From positions 42,113,163 to 42,177,162 of the forward strand of contig NC_092868.1 of assembly GCF_032062135.1 (NCBI RefSeq): a stretch of 64,000 bases of DNA, in the 5' to 3' direction. The stretch comes from Pyxicephalus adspersus. Lineage: Eukaryota; Chordata; Amphibia; Anura; Pyxicephalidae. Numbering within the stretch: the stretch's first letter is position 1; every line of letters begins with the position of its first letter. This document shows, one piece after another, positions 1-13,100 of the stretch. Made by a program: the position numbers and the translations under genes. The notes under the pieces were generated by a model, which saw only the letters and a list, made by a program, of their open reading frames with translations, searched no databases and was not told the DNA's origin.

Positions 1-1207
1 CTGGGATTTTTGTATCTACACTACTACATTTAGTACAGCACTCAGTATATAGTTTATGTTGAATACCACTATAAAAGGTACCATCATCTTCATTAAGTAT
101 TTTAGGTAGCACCTGTCTTTACATACTGAGTTTGTCCTGGTTAGTCCAAATAGGCACTGTCCCTCTCCCACATACACATCTTTCCTTTCTTCCTAAATCC
201 ATTCACTAGTACTTAAATACTGCAGCAGAGGAAAACTATGCCATGCAAAATATCAGAGCCATCTGAGATATTGGACCCATTCAGGAGCTCCTCTTGGATA
301 GGAGTTAAAAAAAACTAAAGGCAGTCAAGGTGTCCTGTTCTGTACAATCTGAATAGCAGGGAAGGAACTATGCTAATAGGTGAGAGAGAAAGGTCGAGGA
401 GATGCTTATCAGTCTGCTGCTTCTCCCTTCACTGTCTAGTCACAGCATATCTATTGTAAGTAGTTAATTGCCAGCAGTTTTAAGTAGAGGGATTCCCAAC
501 AGACAAGTACCATTAGGGGGATTGTGATATGCAAAAGTGAAAAAAGGTTAAATATTTAGCACCATTAGGTCTATTTAATATTATCTGCATAATGCCTTGA
601 AAGAAAGAGGCATTTTTACACACACATGCTGTGGATCAGGTCAACAGGAAGCAGAAGGCCCTAACAAAAGAGATTGTGAGAACGCCGGTAACGTTAGCCC
701 AGACCGAGATAATATTAAAACAGAGAGCTTCATTCACTGTAAACTCCGTACAGTATGGGCTGTGGCAGGAGAATTCCTCACACACAGGAAAGACATCTAA
801 CACAGTATTCCTTTATACTGACTACACCGGACAGGTCAGTCTGCCAAATGTACCATTCCACTTCCACATTTTAACCTCATTGGCTTTGTTACTCTCCTTT
901 GCAGACGTTGCAGCGGCAGACCAAAGTCACCGAATATCAGTCTGTCTGAACCAGCAGTGAATAACGTCACTGTATTCATCTCTAAAGATATTGGGAATTT
1001 AAAGGAACTTAAAACTATGTAAGCCCCAAAAAATAAAAGTGTAATATATTGTATCCTACCAGTAATTAGATGTCATGGTTGTAATTGTTTACTGTCCCCC
1101 CACACCTTTGTTTTCAAGGGGCAATACCCCCAGTAACACTTCCAGTCCTGGAATCACTACCAGAGGTCATTCTAAACTTTTTTGACACACAACTTTAACA
1201 CCTTTTT

Positions 1208-1531
1208 GGGCAGCACGGTGGCTCAGTGGTTAGCACTCCGGCCTTTGCAGCGCTGAGTCCTAGGTTCGAATCCCAGCCAGGACACTATTTGGATGGAGTT
1301 TGGATGGTTCTCCCCATGTCTGCGTGGGTTTCCTCTCACATCCCAAAAAACATGCAGTTAGGTTAATTGGCTTCCCCCTAAAATTGACCTTAGACTACAT
1401 TAATGACAATGACTATCGTAGGGAGATTAGATTGTGAGCTTCTTTGAGGGACAGTTAGTGACACGACTATGGACTTTGTACAGCACTGCGTAATATGACG
1501 GTGCTATATAAATATTGTGTAATAATATTAA
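1208..1531 (+). repeat. tRNA-derived SINE with intact A and B boxes
   Basis: It starts GGGCAGCACGGTGGCTCAG. Box A TGGCTCAGTGG (1219-1229) and box B GGTTCGAATCC (1263-1273) fit the RNA polymerase III consensus. A central GTCTGCGTGGGTTTCCTC segment and a tail ending GGTGCTATATAAAT follow. The same tail recurs alone elsewhere in the window. This layout is that of SINEs common in frogs and fishes (recognised from memory). Confidence 0.85.
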
Positions 1532-1618
1532 CTCCCCTTCCCCACAGCCTTTAAAAAGCCACTGGCCCCTGATAATTATCACCCTTTTATTTGAAGCAGT
1601 GTAATGTTACAACACAAT

Positions 1619-1801
1619 GGGCCAAATTTATTAAAGCTCTCCAAGGCTGGAGAAGATACACTTTCATCAGTGAAGCTGAGTGATCCAACAAACCTGGAAA
1701 GGATTTCTGAGTTAATTTGGTAGTTAGCAATTGTTTTCAATCCTGGCCCAAATCTATTCCAGGTTTGCTGGATAAACCAGGTTCACTGAGGAAAGCGTAT
1801 T
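1619..1801. mobile_element. Foldback MITE remnant, same family as 57361
   Basis: The left arm (GGGCCAAATTTATTAAAGC onward, with CTCCAAGGCTGGAGAAGATA) and the start of the right arm (TTCCAGGTTTGCTGGAT) match the element at 57361-57585. The outer part of the right arm is missing, so this copy is truncated. Confidence 0.75.
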
Positions 1802-2685
1802 GGGGGCCGGCTGGGAGGTGGACCTTATTAGAAAGGGGCTGTTTAAAATTAAAAATATTACAGATATCAGCACTACCTAAATTTAATTCAAAGTTGCCAC
1901 CTAAGGCGGAATCTTTTGTTTGCCTCACAGTCAGGCCGACCCTGATTACAACACTCATACATGTTTGTATCAGGGCAACAAGAAGCAAAGATTCTGGGTA
2001 AAATGCTCCTATCTAGTAAACTAAGGTGACATGCAAAAAATATATTTCCTTCTCTGTTTTTACCAAGAAAATGGCACAGAGTCAAATCCTGATAGCACCA
2101 TCCAACAAGAAAGGTCATCAGCTGGGGGACATTGTCATGACCTATCATGCTCTTCAGGTGTAGCGGTTACCAACAAGCTGGTCATAGCCTTATATAGATC
2201 ACAAGCATAATTCTCATCTTTTGGGACTACTTTGTTGGCTAACTTTTAAATGTTCTTACTTTTGCTCACTACTTGTAGCTTAAATGACCCAAAACTAGCA
2301 AGCAGTGAGGTAACCTGACTCTTAACTACATACTTGTTCCAGGTCACTAACTAAGTACTAAAGGGTAAGAATGATAGCTCCAGAGGTTGAACTGTTAAAG
2401 TATAACAAAAATGTAAAATATTGCAGCTTACCAGTTCTTGGGTGGCAGTATTAGGTTCTACCTTCAGGTCAAGAATATTTTCAGCAACCACAGAAAGTAC
2501 CTGTTGAACTTTCCAGAAATGTTAGGCCCTTGTCACTTCCTGTGAGCTGAACAGATGACAAGAATAATCCTACTAATTTGACCACCATCACATTAATGGA
2601 GCAAGCAGAAAGGTATGTAAGCAGCCTAAACCCAAAAACACCTTTTTTGCTCTTGGTATTCATTCAGTCAACTTAAACTAATAGT

Positions 2686-2752
2686 TAGTGTACAGCACTG
2701 TGTAATATGTTGGCGCTATATAAATCCTGTTTAATAATAATAATAAAAAGTT
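2686..2752 (+). repeat. Interspersed repeat tail
   Basis: GTACAGCACTGTGTAATATG followed by TTGGCGCTATATAAATCCTG and an AAT-rich end. It is the 3' tail shared with the SINE at 1208 and the copies at 3992, 38694, 45918, 54325 and 55229. Confidence 0.8.
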
Positions 2753-3991
2753 CTGTTAGGCTTTAGGTCTGCAGCAGGAGTGTTGCTAGGTCTGGCACCT
2801 GGGGTACAGGGTCCATTTCTCTAGCCAAATGCCCCAGGTTAGGACTGCACATCCTCAAGAGGGCCAAAGGGTGTCCATGGCTTGTGTTCTTTTGCTAAAC
2901 AGACATCTTTGTGTGTTGTTTAGCCTCTAGTGTGGGTAGGAAAGCGTTTTAGAGGCTTCTAGTCTGTTACTGTAGGACAAACATTCTAGGTATAAGCTTT
3001 AGGAGAATAGAATGGACACTGGACAAAAGCATCAAGGTGGTATAGAAAAGACGGAGAGGAGGATAGAAAAACAGAACAGAAAAGATAGTGATGTTACACA
3101 AATTTTGCTCTGCAGAAGGGATAATGGGGCTTATGTATAGTTTACCAAAAGCATCTGTGTCTACTCCATAGAACAATTATAATATTAGTGGCACACATGT
3201 ACCTTTAAAGCTAGAGTAATCTGGATAAAGTGGCTAAATGTATTACTGTAGCCAGGACATGCCGGAAAAATGTGATGTTTTAGAACCATTTAAGAGTCCT
3301 TTTTTCTAGGTGACTTGTCGAAGGATTGCCGGCTATTCTGATCAATTCACTTTGTGCAAAGTGAAGTTCAAACTAAGAACTAAAAAAAACCTGCCAGAAA
3401 ACATTTCTTCCAGAGTCCACAGATGAATTTTTAATAAGCACTGAACGTCTGGCTTGAATATTACTTGGGAATCTCTATATATACACAACACAGAAAGCTG
3501 TATGGAGGCCCAGATTCCACCTCTCCATTCCACACATGAACAATGCTAAGCAAATGTTTTCCTCCTGGCTTTATTATCAGACCGTCAGTCTGTTTCAAAT
3601 GATTATGGAGTTAAGGATCCCGTTAGTCTGCCCACTGTATGGCGACGCTGGCAAACCACTTATACCGAACATTAGACAAGGGAAAATACGGGTTTGGTTC
3701 ACCACTCCTTAAACAGTTATTTTCTGGACTGACATTAAAATATTTTCAGAATCAGCCCAACTAAAACCATTGTTTAGGATTTGGGTACTTGCCGGGTCTC
3801 CTTTGTCTGATGTCCTGGTAACAAGACTATCTAGATCTCTGTGTTTATCTGCTTGTTAATCTTTTAAAATAAAAATTAGAGTTGGGAAGAGTTAAAACTT
3901 CTGTAAGGTTTTAATTCTGTCAGTAACTCCAGGGGAACTCTACTTTTTAGAAATGCAGACCAGTTCAGCAATGGCATGATACATGATCTGC

Positions 3992-4102
3992 TCATCCTAT
4001 GTCACCGTCTGTATTTGTCTGTCATTTGCAACCCCTATTTAATGTACAGCGCTGCGTAATATGTTGGTGCTATATAAATCTTGTTTATTATTAATAATAA
4101 TC
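3992..4102 (+). repeat. Interspersed repeat tail
   Basis: It contains CTGTCATTTGCAACCCCTAT, then GTACAGCGCTGCGTAATATG and a TTATTAATAATAA end. Same family as 45918, lacking its 5' part. Confidence 0.8.
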
Positions 4103-7100
4103 CAAATTATGTCTTGTTGCCCAATGGTCTTACCACGGACATTACCTCCTTCAGTACATGGATGAGTGATTGACCCTTGCAACCCTCAACTTACTTCAAG
4201 GATTACACTTTTGCCCATAATTCAGTTTTATCCACTGAAACCAAATTAAAAAAATGTGTCCAGTGTTGAGTTGTATTTTACAATACATGCAGATAGAAAA
4301 GGAAACTTGCTTTGTGCAAGACATTTCAGCAGTAATCCAAATGCCACTTTAAGGGAAGATAATTGAGAAGGACAAAATAATCTCTTTTGCAATAAACAAA
4401 CTTACCTGCCTGTCTCCTTCTTTAGAATATATTTCAAGTTGGACATGTAGACGTTGAGTGTACATTCTTGGCATGCCTTGGAGTTACATCATTGTGGCAT
4501 AGCCAAATAAAATAGCTTAAAATCTCAAAGATAGAAGACCAGAAAAAGATGCCAATGTTGTAGTAGAGAGGGGTCTGGGGGTAGGTATGTTTAATTCCAC
4601 CTAAAACATGATGGAGGTTCTAACCCTTTCCCATTGACCACAAAACAGAACAGATTGTCTGATGAAGATCAGTGTGGGAAAAGCAGCATGTTCTTTCAGC
4701 CTGAGATTGCTTAGGCCTACTATACAGACAAGGTTTTTCTATTTAGCGCTTAAATCTCAAGTAGCATTATCCTTTAGAGAAGTCAGGCAGCTTTGGTTGG
4801 TAAATATGGGGATTTTTAATGTTTGGAAGCTGCTGACCTAACTGTCTGGGTCAATGCCATTACTGTTTGGCCTCAGTTGCCCTCTTTACTTCTGTGCAAA
4901 CGTTCAGTTTAGAAGAAGTTCCACTCTGTCTTTGCCAGGGCTGTGCCCAGTTACATAAGGACTTGGGTTTATGACTCTGAACAAATATTAATCCAGCAGA
5001 GAGAAAAACTTAAATGTAACATTTCCAGTAATTTGGCATTCAAAGGATTGGTTTTGGTGTGGAGTTAAGAGGGGACGTGTAATGCTTTTTTATTTTTAAA
5101 TTGTATCTGTTCTTTGTGCCTCATATCTTACTGCAGAACTAGAAATACTTTAAACAACAGGCTCATTAGTTCTTACATTTTTCTTTTTAACCAAGTGGGA
5201 TAAGTAAATTGCTATGCTGCTTCTGATGCTCACCATCATAAATCCCTTTGCAATGATCCTGGTGCTTTGGATTATTACTCCCATGGGCTTTTTGCTGGAC
5301 AAACATTCCATGCTCCTCTGCTGATCCAGTGGCTATCACTCTTACAGTGTAATCATGTACAAAGCAGGACCGGCCATTCCCATGCACACTTAACTTTATG
5401 AAACAAAAGATAGAAAAACAATATTTTCATCAAACAAGTCTGTCAAGAAAATATGTGGTCTGCACGGCAGCCAGTCAACTAATATCAGGAGATCAGTAAC
5501 AACCACCAAAATTTATCATATGACAGTTTTCCATTGCAAAACAAAATCAAAGTTTCTCAACACCCTTTCAAGCTGCCCAAAAAAAAAAAAAAAAAAAACT
5601 AAATGTTTTTCTTTACAGAGAGGCCCTTGCTGCACTGCGGGATCTCTGCTAGTTTGGGCTAAAGTTCTGACTTCTGAGCTCAAATTGAAAAAAAAAAAAA
5701 AAAAAAGGCCCTGGGTTAAGAATCTGAGAAAATGTTTGCAAATAATGGTTCAGGTAGAAAGAGTCAATTTTGTTTTTTTTGTAAGTAAATATTTTGCTGT
5801 ATTTTGTTAGAATCATGTTTAATTTGGACAAAGCAACAGGTTTAATTTATTGCTGGCTCCTACAGCAGGGTACACCAATTCACTCTTTGCTGCATGATGC
5901 TCCGGTTGGAGTAAAAATGCTTGGTGCATTCAGGTAAGGTGGAGCATGTGATTCACGTGCCTTCATTCCTTGACAATGCTGGAGATTGGCAATTAGACAC
6001 CCAAGGATGAAAAAATGTCACGTGGGGGCAAGAAGAAAGTAATCAGCACTGTTTAAACTTTGACTGGGACCAATTTAGAGCTTGCATAGTGTCAGGGGAA
6101 CTGGAGAAAGGCAAGTATGTACTGCATAGAGGGATGGATTTAAAGTAAACCATTGTCATGCAAACAGAATCATTTACAGGGTTAATGAAAGTTAAAGCAA
6201 ACAGGATCTCAATATTAATTTGCCAAACCATTCTCCTTGATCTGTAACAAGTTGGACAATAGCAGAATATAAAAATACACAAAGACACTGCAGCACGATG
6301 CCTGAAGAAATCAGTCAAAATCCTTTCTTCATCAAATAAATTAAGAAAGGTCAATGTCCTTTTTTTTAAATGCCATATTTTTCCATGTACAATTTCCACT
6401 TAGAAAACATAATCACTTATTTCACAAGAGATTACATATCATGGAGTAGGTATACCAACCACAAAGCATCAGGCACATTAGGTGAGCAGAACTGTTCATG
6501 ATGAGGCAGCACAGGCCTTATTGGTGCACTTTGTCAGTATGACACCATATTTATACATCATAATATTATTGGGTTTGTAACCCATCAATACAAAGCTGGA
6601 ATGCAACACCCAAATTTATATATTACGATTTAATGGGTTTGTACACCATCAACACAAAACTTGATTGTTTACTGGTTCATGCCCACTGAGAAAGGGAAGC
6701 ATGTATAGGTGTGAATATGGAAAATTAAACAGCATGAAGTCACGAGCTCCCCTTTAATAGGTAACAATCAAATTCCCCTGATCCTATTGTTTGGATTGTC
6801 CACAGAAATGGTTACCCATCCCCAATCACTTCCAATATAAACCTCCCCTACAGATACCTAGAACCTATTCTCAAATCACTAGCTTTGATTATCTACAATC
6901 CTTAAATATATATTACAAAACATAGATATGACTTACCCAGAATGCCCTAAAGTGCTGCCTGAAGCTTATTTTTTGAAAAACAATACTATCCACTAGTTCA
7001 GAGACTTCCTTAGTCCTTTCTTCAGCAGTGAATATTCTGTGGATCTGCAGTATTAACACAGGTGGAATTAATATTGCCTAATCAAAGTGGAACATTCAGT

Positions 7101-9985
7101 TGTGCTTCTAATTAGAAACTTGCCACACACCATACAATTCTCGGTATATCATCTCCCTGGATCCACCAGCAGCTATGTAGTGCCCCCACAATGTGTTGTT
7201 GCTCAAATCGGGATCATGTCCTCTTATTAAAGGGTTTGTGCTGCGGAAAGTTAAAACGTTTATTGTGCATTTTTTAATTGAAACTCAAATTAGTATAGCA
7301 AAGCTATAAATGTGTGTTTTTTTTTTTAACTTTATAAATAATGATTATATTTATGTTTTCCATCTTAAAATAGACTTACATGAATGTTCAAATAAGCATA
7401 TGCAAACCTTAACAATAAACACTTAACAGTTCCCACTGAACAGAAAGCCCGTTCACACTTATGTACTGTTTGGAAAAAGCATTTATTCTTAATGGCACCC
7501 CAAACACAGCGAGGTACTGCTGGGCAACACACAGTGTGTTTCCATGCACTATGTTTTTTAAAGGATGATATGCATTTTTTGTGTAATATGTTGCATTGCA
7601 AGACACACCAACATGATTTTCAAGAATAGTAGGAACAGTGGGAACAAGCTCTAGGATGGAACCTATAACTTCCTGCACTCTCTGCATGAGCTGCAATCTT
7701 ATCAGTTTGGCCCCTTTCAGCTGTCTCTCTTTAATAGTGTGTGGCCTAACCCTGCAGTTGTTGTGTCAATCACAGCTCAACAATGCTCAATCTGTGTCAT
7801 GCAGTTCAGTGCACTTGGGTCTTGCTGCCGTTCAATGTTTTAGGAAGTTGATGAATGTTTTTTAGTCTTCCGGCAGCAACTGCTTTCAACCCCTGTGAAC
7901 TGCAGTTGAAGGCGGTTGCACATACGTTGTGCTCAGCAACAGTGGCTGCAATCCATTGCAACCGCCTGCACGAAGTGGTTCCCAACCGCTTTTATTCAGG
8001 TAAATGGGAGTTGTTGTAAGAGCAGTTTAGCCTGCAGTCAACTGTTGTGGTCACACACTGGTCTGAATTTAGCCCTAGAATCTACCCATAGTGTGTCACA
8101 CCCTATATAAATGTGGGGGTTACCCTTGAATGAATGAGAGCAACCCAAAATGCAAAATTAATGTGGGTAAACCTATACATTGTTCCCAGTTATCTTTATG
8201 GGCTACCAAGATTTACTGTTACAGAGACGAGATGAGAAGGGGGAGAGTTCTGTAGTTTTAACACACCTATTGATCAGAAAGGGAGTTACTGGCACAATTA
8301 CTAGTTTAAAAAAAAGCCTGAAAATAGAAAACAAATGCAGTTACCGCAAAGGACAAGTAAGCTTTAATACAATACATTTTTCTACTGTGTTTAATAAACT
8401 TTGAAATACAAGCAACATCATCTCAGAATAAACAGACCACATACCATTATGCAGTCTGCCCCTTTTCTTACATGACACGGTATCACTCTCTTAGAAGTGG
8501 TTTGACAAGTGGAAGAAGCTGTATAAAGTGTGCATTAAAAGCTGCACAGGGACATAACTTGTGTTTGATCCCTGCAGGTAACTTGGACTTTACAGTCATC
8601 AGGGCTGTTTTGGGGCATAGGTGGTATAGAATATGGCTAGGACTCTCCTGTAATGGGGGTAACTCAGGTCTCATTGAACACCTGGTAAACCTGGAGGACA
8701 CTGTAGATTCCCATGTCGACCCTTGGAAGTCACCAGAACCCCATAATGGAGTGTTTTTGTTTTATTATAAAAGCACTGTCACCACATGTAAAAAAAACAA
8801 CATTAAGGAAACTTAGTGGCCCTCTCCATCTTGTTTATCCCCTATATCCTCAATGATCAATCCTTTTTGACTGTCCCACCTCTATCTTGGTTGACCCCTC
8901 CATGTGGCTATTCCCACCATACTATTTCACCCTTTCCATCACACATGTGGGGTGAAGGGCACTGTAGGTGTCTTGATCGGTGCGCCAAAATGGCTAGAAA
9001 CAATCCTGACATTTGCACATGATTTTGCTGAATCTGCTCTCCACTCATGCAAAGAAAATGCCTTTAACTTTCAGTCTAACTCTTGTCTTCTAACTTCCAA
9101 GCTAAATTCCCATAACTGATGGTAACTATTGGTTATGCATGACATTTAACACTTGCATAACTGTCAAGTGTTTTACGGCACATTATGCAACCTCACCCAT
9201 AGACTATGGGGTTTAAAAACAGACTGTGCACCATGCAATTGTAAAAGAAGCCATAAAGAAGCATTGCATTTCATTGTATTAGATCATGACTGGAACACAG
9301 TTAGTGTTTTCTGCATATGCAGGTCAGCGTTTGTTAGTGGTTTACTTCCAATTCTGTACACCATGCAACTAAATTGCTGCCGAAACCATCTGTCTTTAAA
9401 GATTATATCGTCATTAGATTGAATTAGGCTTTTGAATGTTTTTTTTTAATGATGATTTTTTTGGTCTCCTTACAACAAGCTGTCAAGATCAGATGTATCC
9501 CTGCTGTTGCTGAGCCAGTCAGCTGGAAGTAGACTGCATACACTGATCCCCCCACACTCGCCCCTACACAGTCCTAGACCAAACCCTTTTTGCCTGTGAA
9601 AGATGAGAACATTTGGCTTCAATTGGAAGGATAGTTGGCAGCCTTGAACACTCAGCCTAGGTTTTTAACGAAAGTGAGAGAAACAGAAAAGTTAGAACAA
9701 CTTAGAAAGAGCAGTGATGGTGAAGCAGTGAGCTAAACTCAGGCAATCTTACATACAGGACTATTATCACCAGACCTTGTAGTCATCTGCAGTCTCATAC
9801 AAAGAAGACATAACTTTGTAGATCAGGAATTTAGATGAAATACATGGAAATATAAGCAAAACAAAAATACACATTTCAGAGTAGAAGTGGGAATTATGCA
9901 AAGTATTTTCTGTTAACCAGCAGCTGATAGAGAGGAATCACAATCACCATAGTCAGGTTCCAGCAGAAGAGTGTAGTCAGACAGC

Positions 9986-10120
9986 ATGGACTGCCAAAGA
10001 GAAGAAGATGCTGGGAATGGACACAGAAGACTCACCTGGATAATCCTTGGACCATTCACGCTGGCAGCACTGGTCGCTGGCATTTTCACTGCCTCCATCA
10101 TAGCAGAAAAGAAGACACAG
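9986..10120 (+). CDS. mmp23b: MMP23 exon 1: cytoplasmic tail and signal anchor
   Basis: Encodes residues 1-45: a short charged cytoplasmic tail, then a hydrophobic run starting LTWIILGPF and ending near SIIA, then EKKTQ. It ends in phase 0 before donor GTAAGAG. An in-frame stop lies in the 5' UTR just upstream, so this ATG is the likely start. The 5' UTR extends left for an unknown distance. Confidence 0.9.
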
Positions 10121-13100
10121 GTAAGAGTTAGCCCTAAAATGGGTACCTCTTAAAACAGATCAAAAACTAAATTTAACCTAACATTTTATGTATGCTTTAC
10201 CATGTTAACATTTTCAACAATTTCATTTATAATTTACAATATTATTAAATAAACAGCCTTTATTAAACTATTAAAACTCAAGAATCATCTTTTTTTTTTT
10301 TTTGCATTATTCACAATTGTCACCATTAAGAAACCAGACCACAGCAGCTGGAGTCTGGAGAGCTGATGTAGACAGGACTGAAAAGTCTGGAGGAGCTCAG
10401 GAGCACTAAATGCTCTTTAATTAATTAAATATAATAAAAAGCTGCCATACTGCTTTATTTTGCATGTCTTATACTTACTAGGTATGTGTTAAAGGCAGCG
10501 GTTCTTCACAGGAAGTGAAGACAAATGCACCAAGTAACCAACCAAAAACTCAGCTTTTGGATTTTAAGTTGGCAAACAAATGAATAATAACATTTGATTT
10601 GTCAGCATGAGCTATTGCACTCTATTATTCTCTGCACTTGAGCAGACATATTTGCTAGCCAGTTCAGGGACACAATGCAAGTGCATTGAAAGTTACTAAA
10701 TGGAAAACTGTTAAGCATTTGAAATACTTACTTGTTTGTGCTTTTAGCTGCATGTTTTGGGTTGGTTACAGGGTCTCTAAACAAAAATGACAGTTTACAA
10801 AAAACAGCAAACATGCTGTTGGGAAAATACAAGTAGTTTGTTTACAAAACTTGGTTTGAGACAGATTTCTAATTTCCATAGGAAAAATAAAGGGTCTGGG
10901 TGAATGTTAGAAGTACATATCTCTGCCTACAATTTATGATATAATCCACGGCTGGGGCTTGTAGTCAGCTTGACCATACCTAGATGCAGGTGAATTCTCC
11001 AGACATAATGGGGTTAAAATATAGACTTCTATGCATACTGAAAGTGTAGAAAAATACACCAATATGTTCAGACTGGCAGTGGAGTTGCAGTGCGGTTACC
11101 GCTTCCTCATCCCAGTGAACTGCTACCCTGAAAGGCCAAAAGTAGCTTCTCGACATGGCAACACCATTAAGGGGAACAGTAGTGACCGGTATTAGTACCG
11201 CTCACTGCAACCAGTTGTCAAATGTGCAGATGCTGCTTTCTAAGAAACCAGCGCTATGGGGCAAATGACTAAGCACCTGGCAAAGTGCCAGCTTCTGAAA
11301 GCCACACAAGATCACTTGATCCATGGCAGTTCTGAACCTGCCTTATGGTGGACAGGATTGGAGCCATTTAGGTAAGCACTTATTGAAGAAGGCTGCCCAC
11401 CAGGAGTGGTCACTAAAACAAGTGAGCACTATAACATCCAAACAGATCAAAGTTGCATCTCCCTGGTATTTCATGTAATACCCTAAGGAGTGTCACTTAT
11501 ATTTGTAACCTTTAGGCTCAATACAAATTTTATACACTGGAATACAACCAAACTTTCCTCAGAGTAAGGCCTAATATGCTAATTATATGGTTCACTTTGC
11601 AGCATGTTAATTATTACCACATAAAAAAAAGTATCCCTGCTTGAAAACTATCATTATGATAGTTTTGAATGAACCTTTTTTCTGCTTGTAATTTTTCTGC
11701 TCCTACAAAGCCACAATAAGTGTTGTCTTCTCCCAGATAGTTTCCCTAATCCTGTGTTTAGTATACATATAGGAAGAATACAGAGGAATGCACAAAACCC
11801 TTATAAATCACTGTCTGAGTTGATGTAACAGGGAAGAAGTTTATTCTCTTCTCCCAATGGCAATGAGACAAACCCCCTTCATATCTGTGATAGCAGCCAT
11901 GACATTATATGGGATAAGCACTTGCATGTCTGCTTCAATTCCAAATAAAATGATTAAAAGAGTACCTATAAGCAGTAGGGATGAGTGAACACCTGGAAGT
12001 TTGGGTTCGCTGGGTTCAGGTACCCAAAATTGTAAAGTTTGGTACGGACCCAAACTTTACAGTTCGGGTTCGCTCAGCACTTATGAGCAGGTATATCCAA
12101 ATACAACCTGATGTCAAGGCTGATAATATTTAGGCAACGTTTAAAGTTGATTAAACTGATTTGGGCATCAGTAAAACTCTTAGCCATTACAGCTTGAGAT
12201 CCCACAGATTGCAATGGATAACATGACAAAGGGACAAGGATATGGACAGGAAACTAGGGAAACTGGCTTTACCAGTACAAGAAGCCACAGACAGCAATGA
12301 AAACCTCACAGAGACTCAAGAAGGTTCTGGGTGCCTGTGTTCCCATTGGAGAGTTTACACAATATTTCTGTCCATGTGACAGACAGGAATTGGAAATAGA
12401 AGTTAGAGGCTAAATTTAAATCTCCTTGAGAATAAACTTTTTAGGTGGGTTTTGGCTGTCTTTGTTCCCATTGGCGAGTTTTCCTGTTGTTTTCTGTCTC
12501 TGCGATAAGCAGTAATTAGAATAGAAGTGAGAGTCTACCACCTTTCCCTGCATACCTCAAAGAAAGGTGCGCTGAGATGAACTGTTGGGGCCCATTCAAT
12601 ATGAATGACACAGAATGCTACAATTCACGTCAGGAAAATTTATTACTGCATGGTAATATGATGCATACAGTCCATAATTATTAAAATAATCAAAATCAAA
12701 TCAAAAATAATCAAAAGTAATCAAAAACTAAGACAGACTAAGAAGAAAAAAAAATTGGCTATTTGATAAATTACTCATCAGCATAGTCAGCAAGTGTGAC
12801 CTCTTCACAAAACTTTTTCGAAACAGTCTCACAGATGTTCAGCATATGATGTGAATCATAAATGTCTGATTTGCTTTACAATCTCCAGAAGACCATAGAA
12901 CAATGAGAAATGTGTGCGCAGCAATAAAACTGTCTCTGTAATGTGTGATACTGCCCAAATATACCTTCTGTTTTTGCCCTTTATGATCCTATAAAATCAT
13001 AAAAAAGCCACATATACATGAAAATACGGTAACTGCAAGGGTATTTACTAAATGTACTGAGCTGTACAACTTGCAATAAACTCTAACAATGTACTTTGCT

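Larger units (their letters stand above)
1..9912. other. Gene-free left flank
   Basis: No exon I can recognise. Short open frames here lack homology and sensible splice sites. The stretch contains a SINE (1208), a foldback MITE remnant (1619), two short repeat tails (2690 and about 3992), poly(A) runs near 5580 and 5690, and a repeat-like segment rich in GCAGTTG/CAACTGC at 7870-8045. The rest is AT-rich DNA with nothing I can name. The MMP23 promoter should lie near its right end, but I see no clear TATA box or CpG cluster. Confidence 0.6.

Noticed and set aside
1208..1290. tRNA gene
   Set aside because: A and B boxes are present, but the sequence does not close into a full cloverleaf and continues as a SINE.
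5187..5387. Minus-strand open frame starting HGNGRSCFVHDY
   Set aside because: It begins with GTG after stops, not ATG, and no good acceptor is present. No family was recognised; it may be part of a repeat.
6043..6399. A 118-codon minus-strand open frame
   Set aside because: Composition is that of random AT-rich DNA; no conserved motif and no linked exon.
8472..8816. A 114-codon plus-strand open frame
   Set aside because: No known domain and no exon partners; likely chance.
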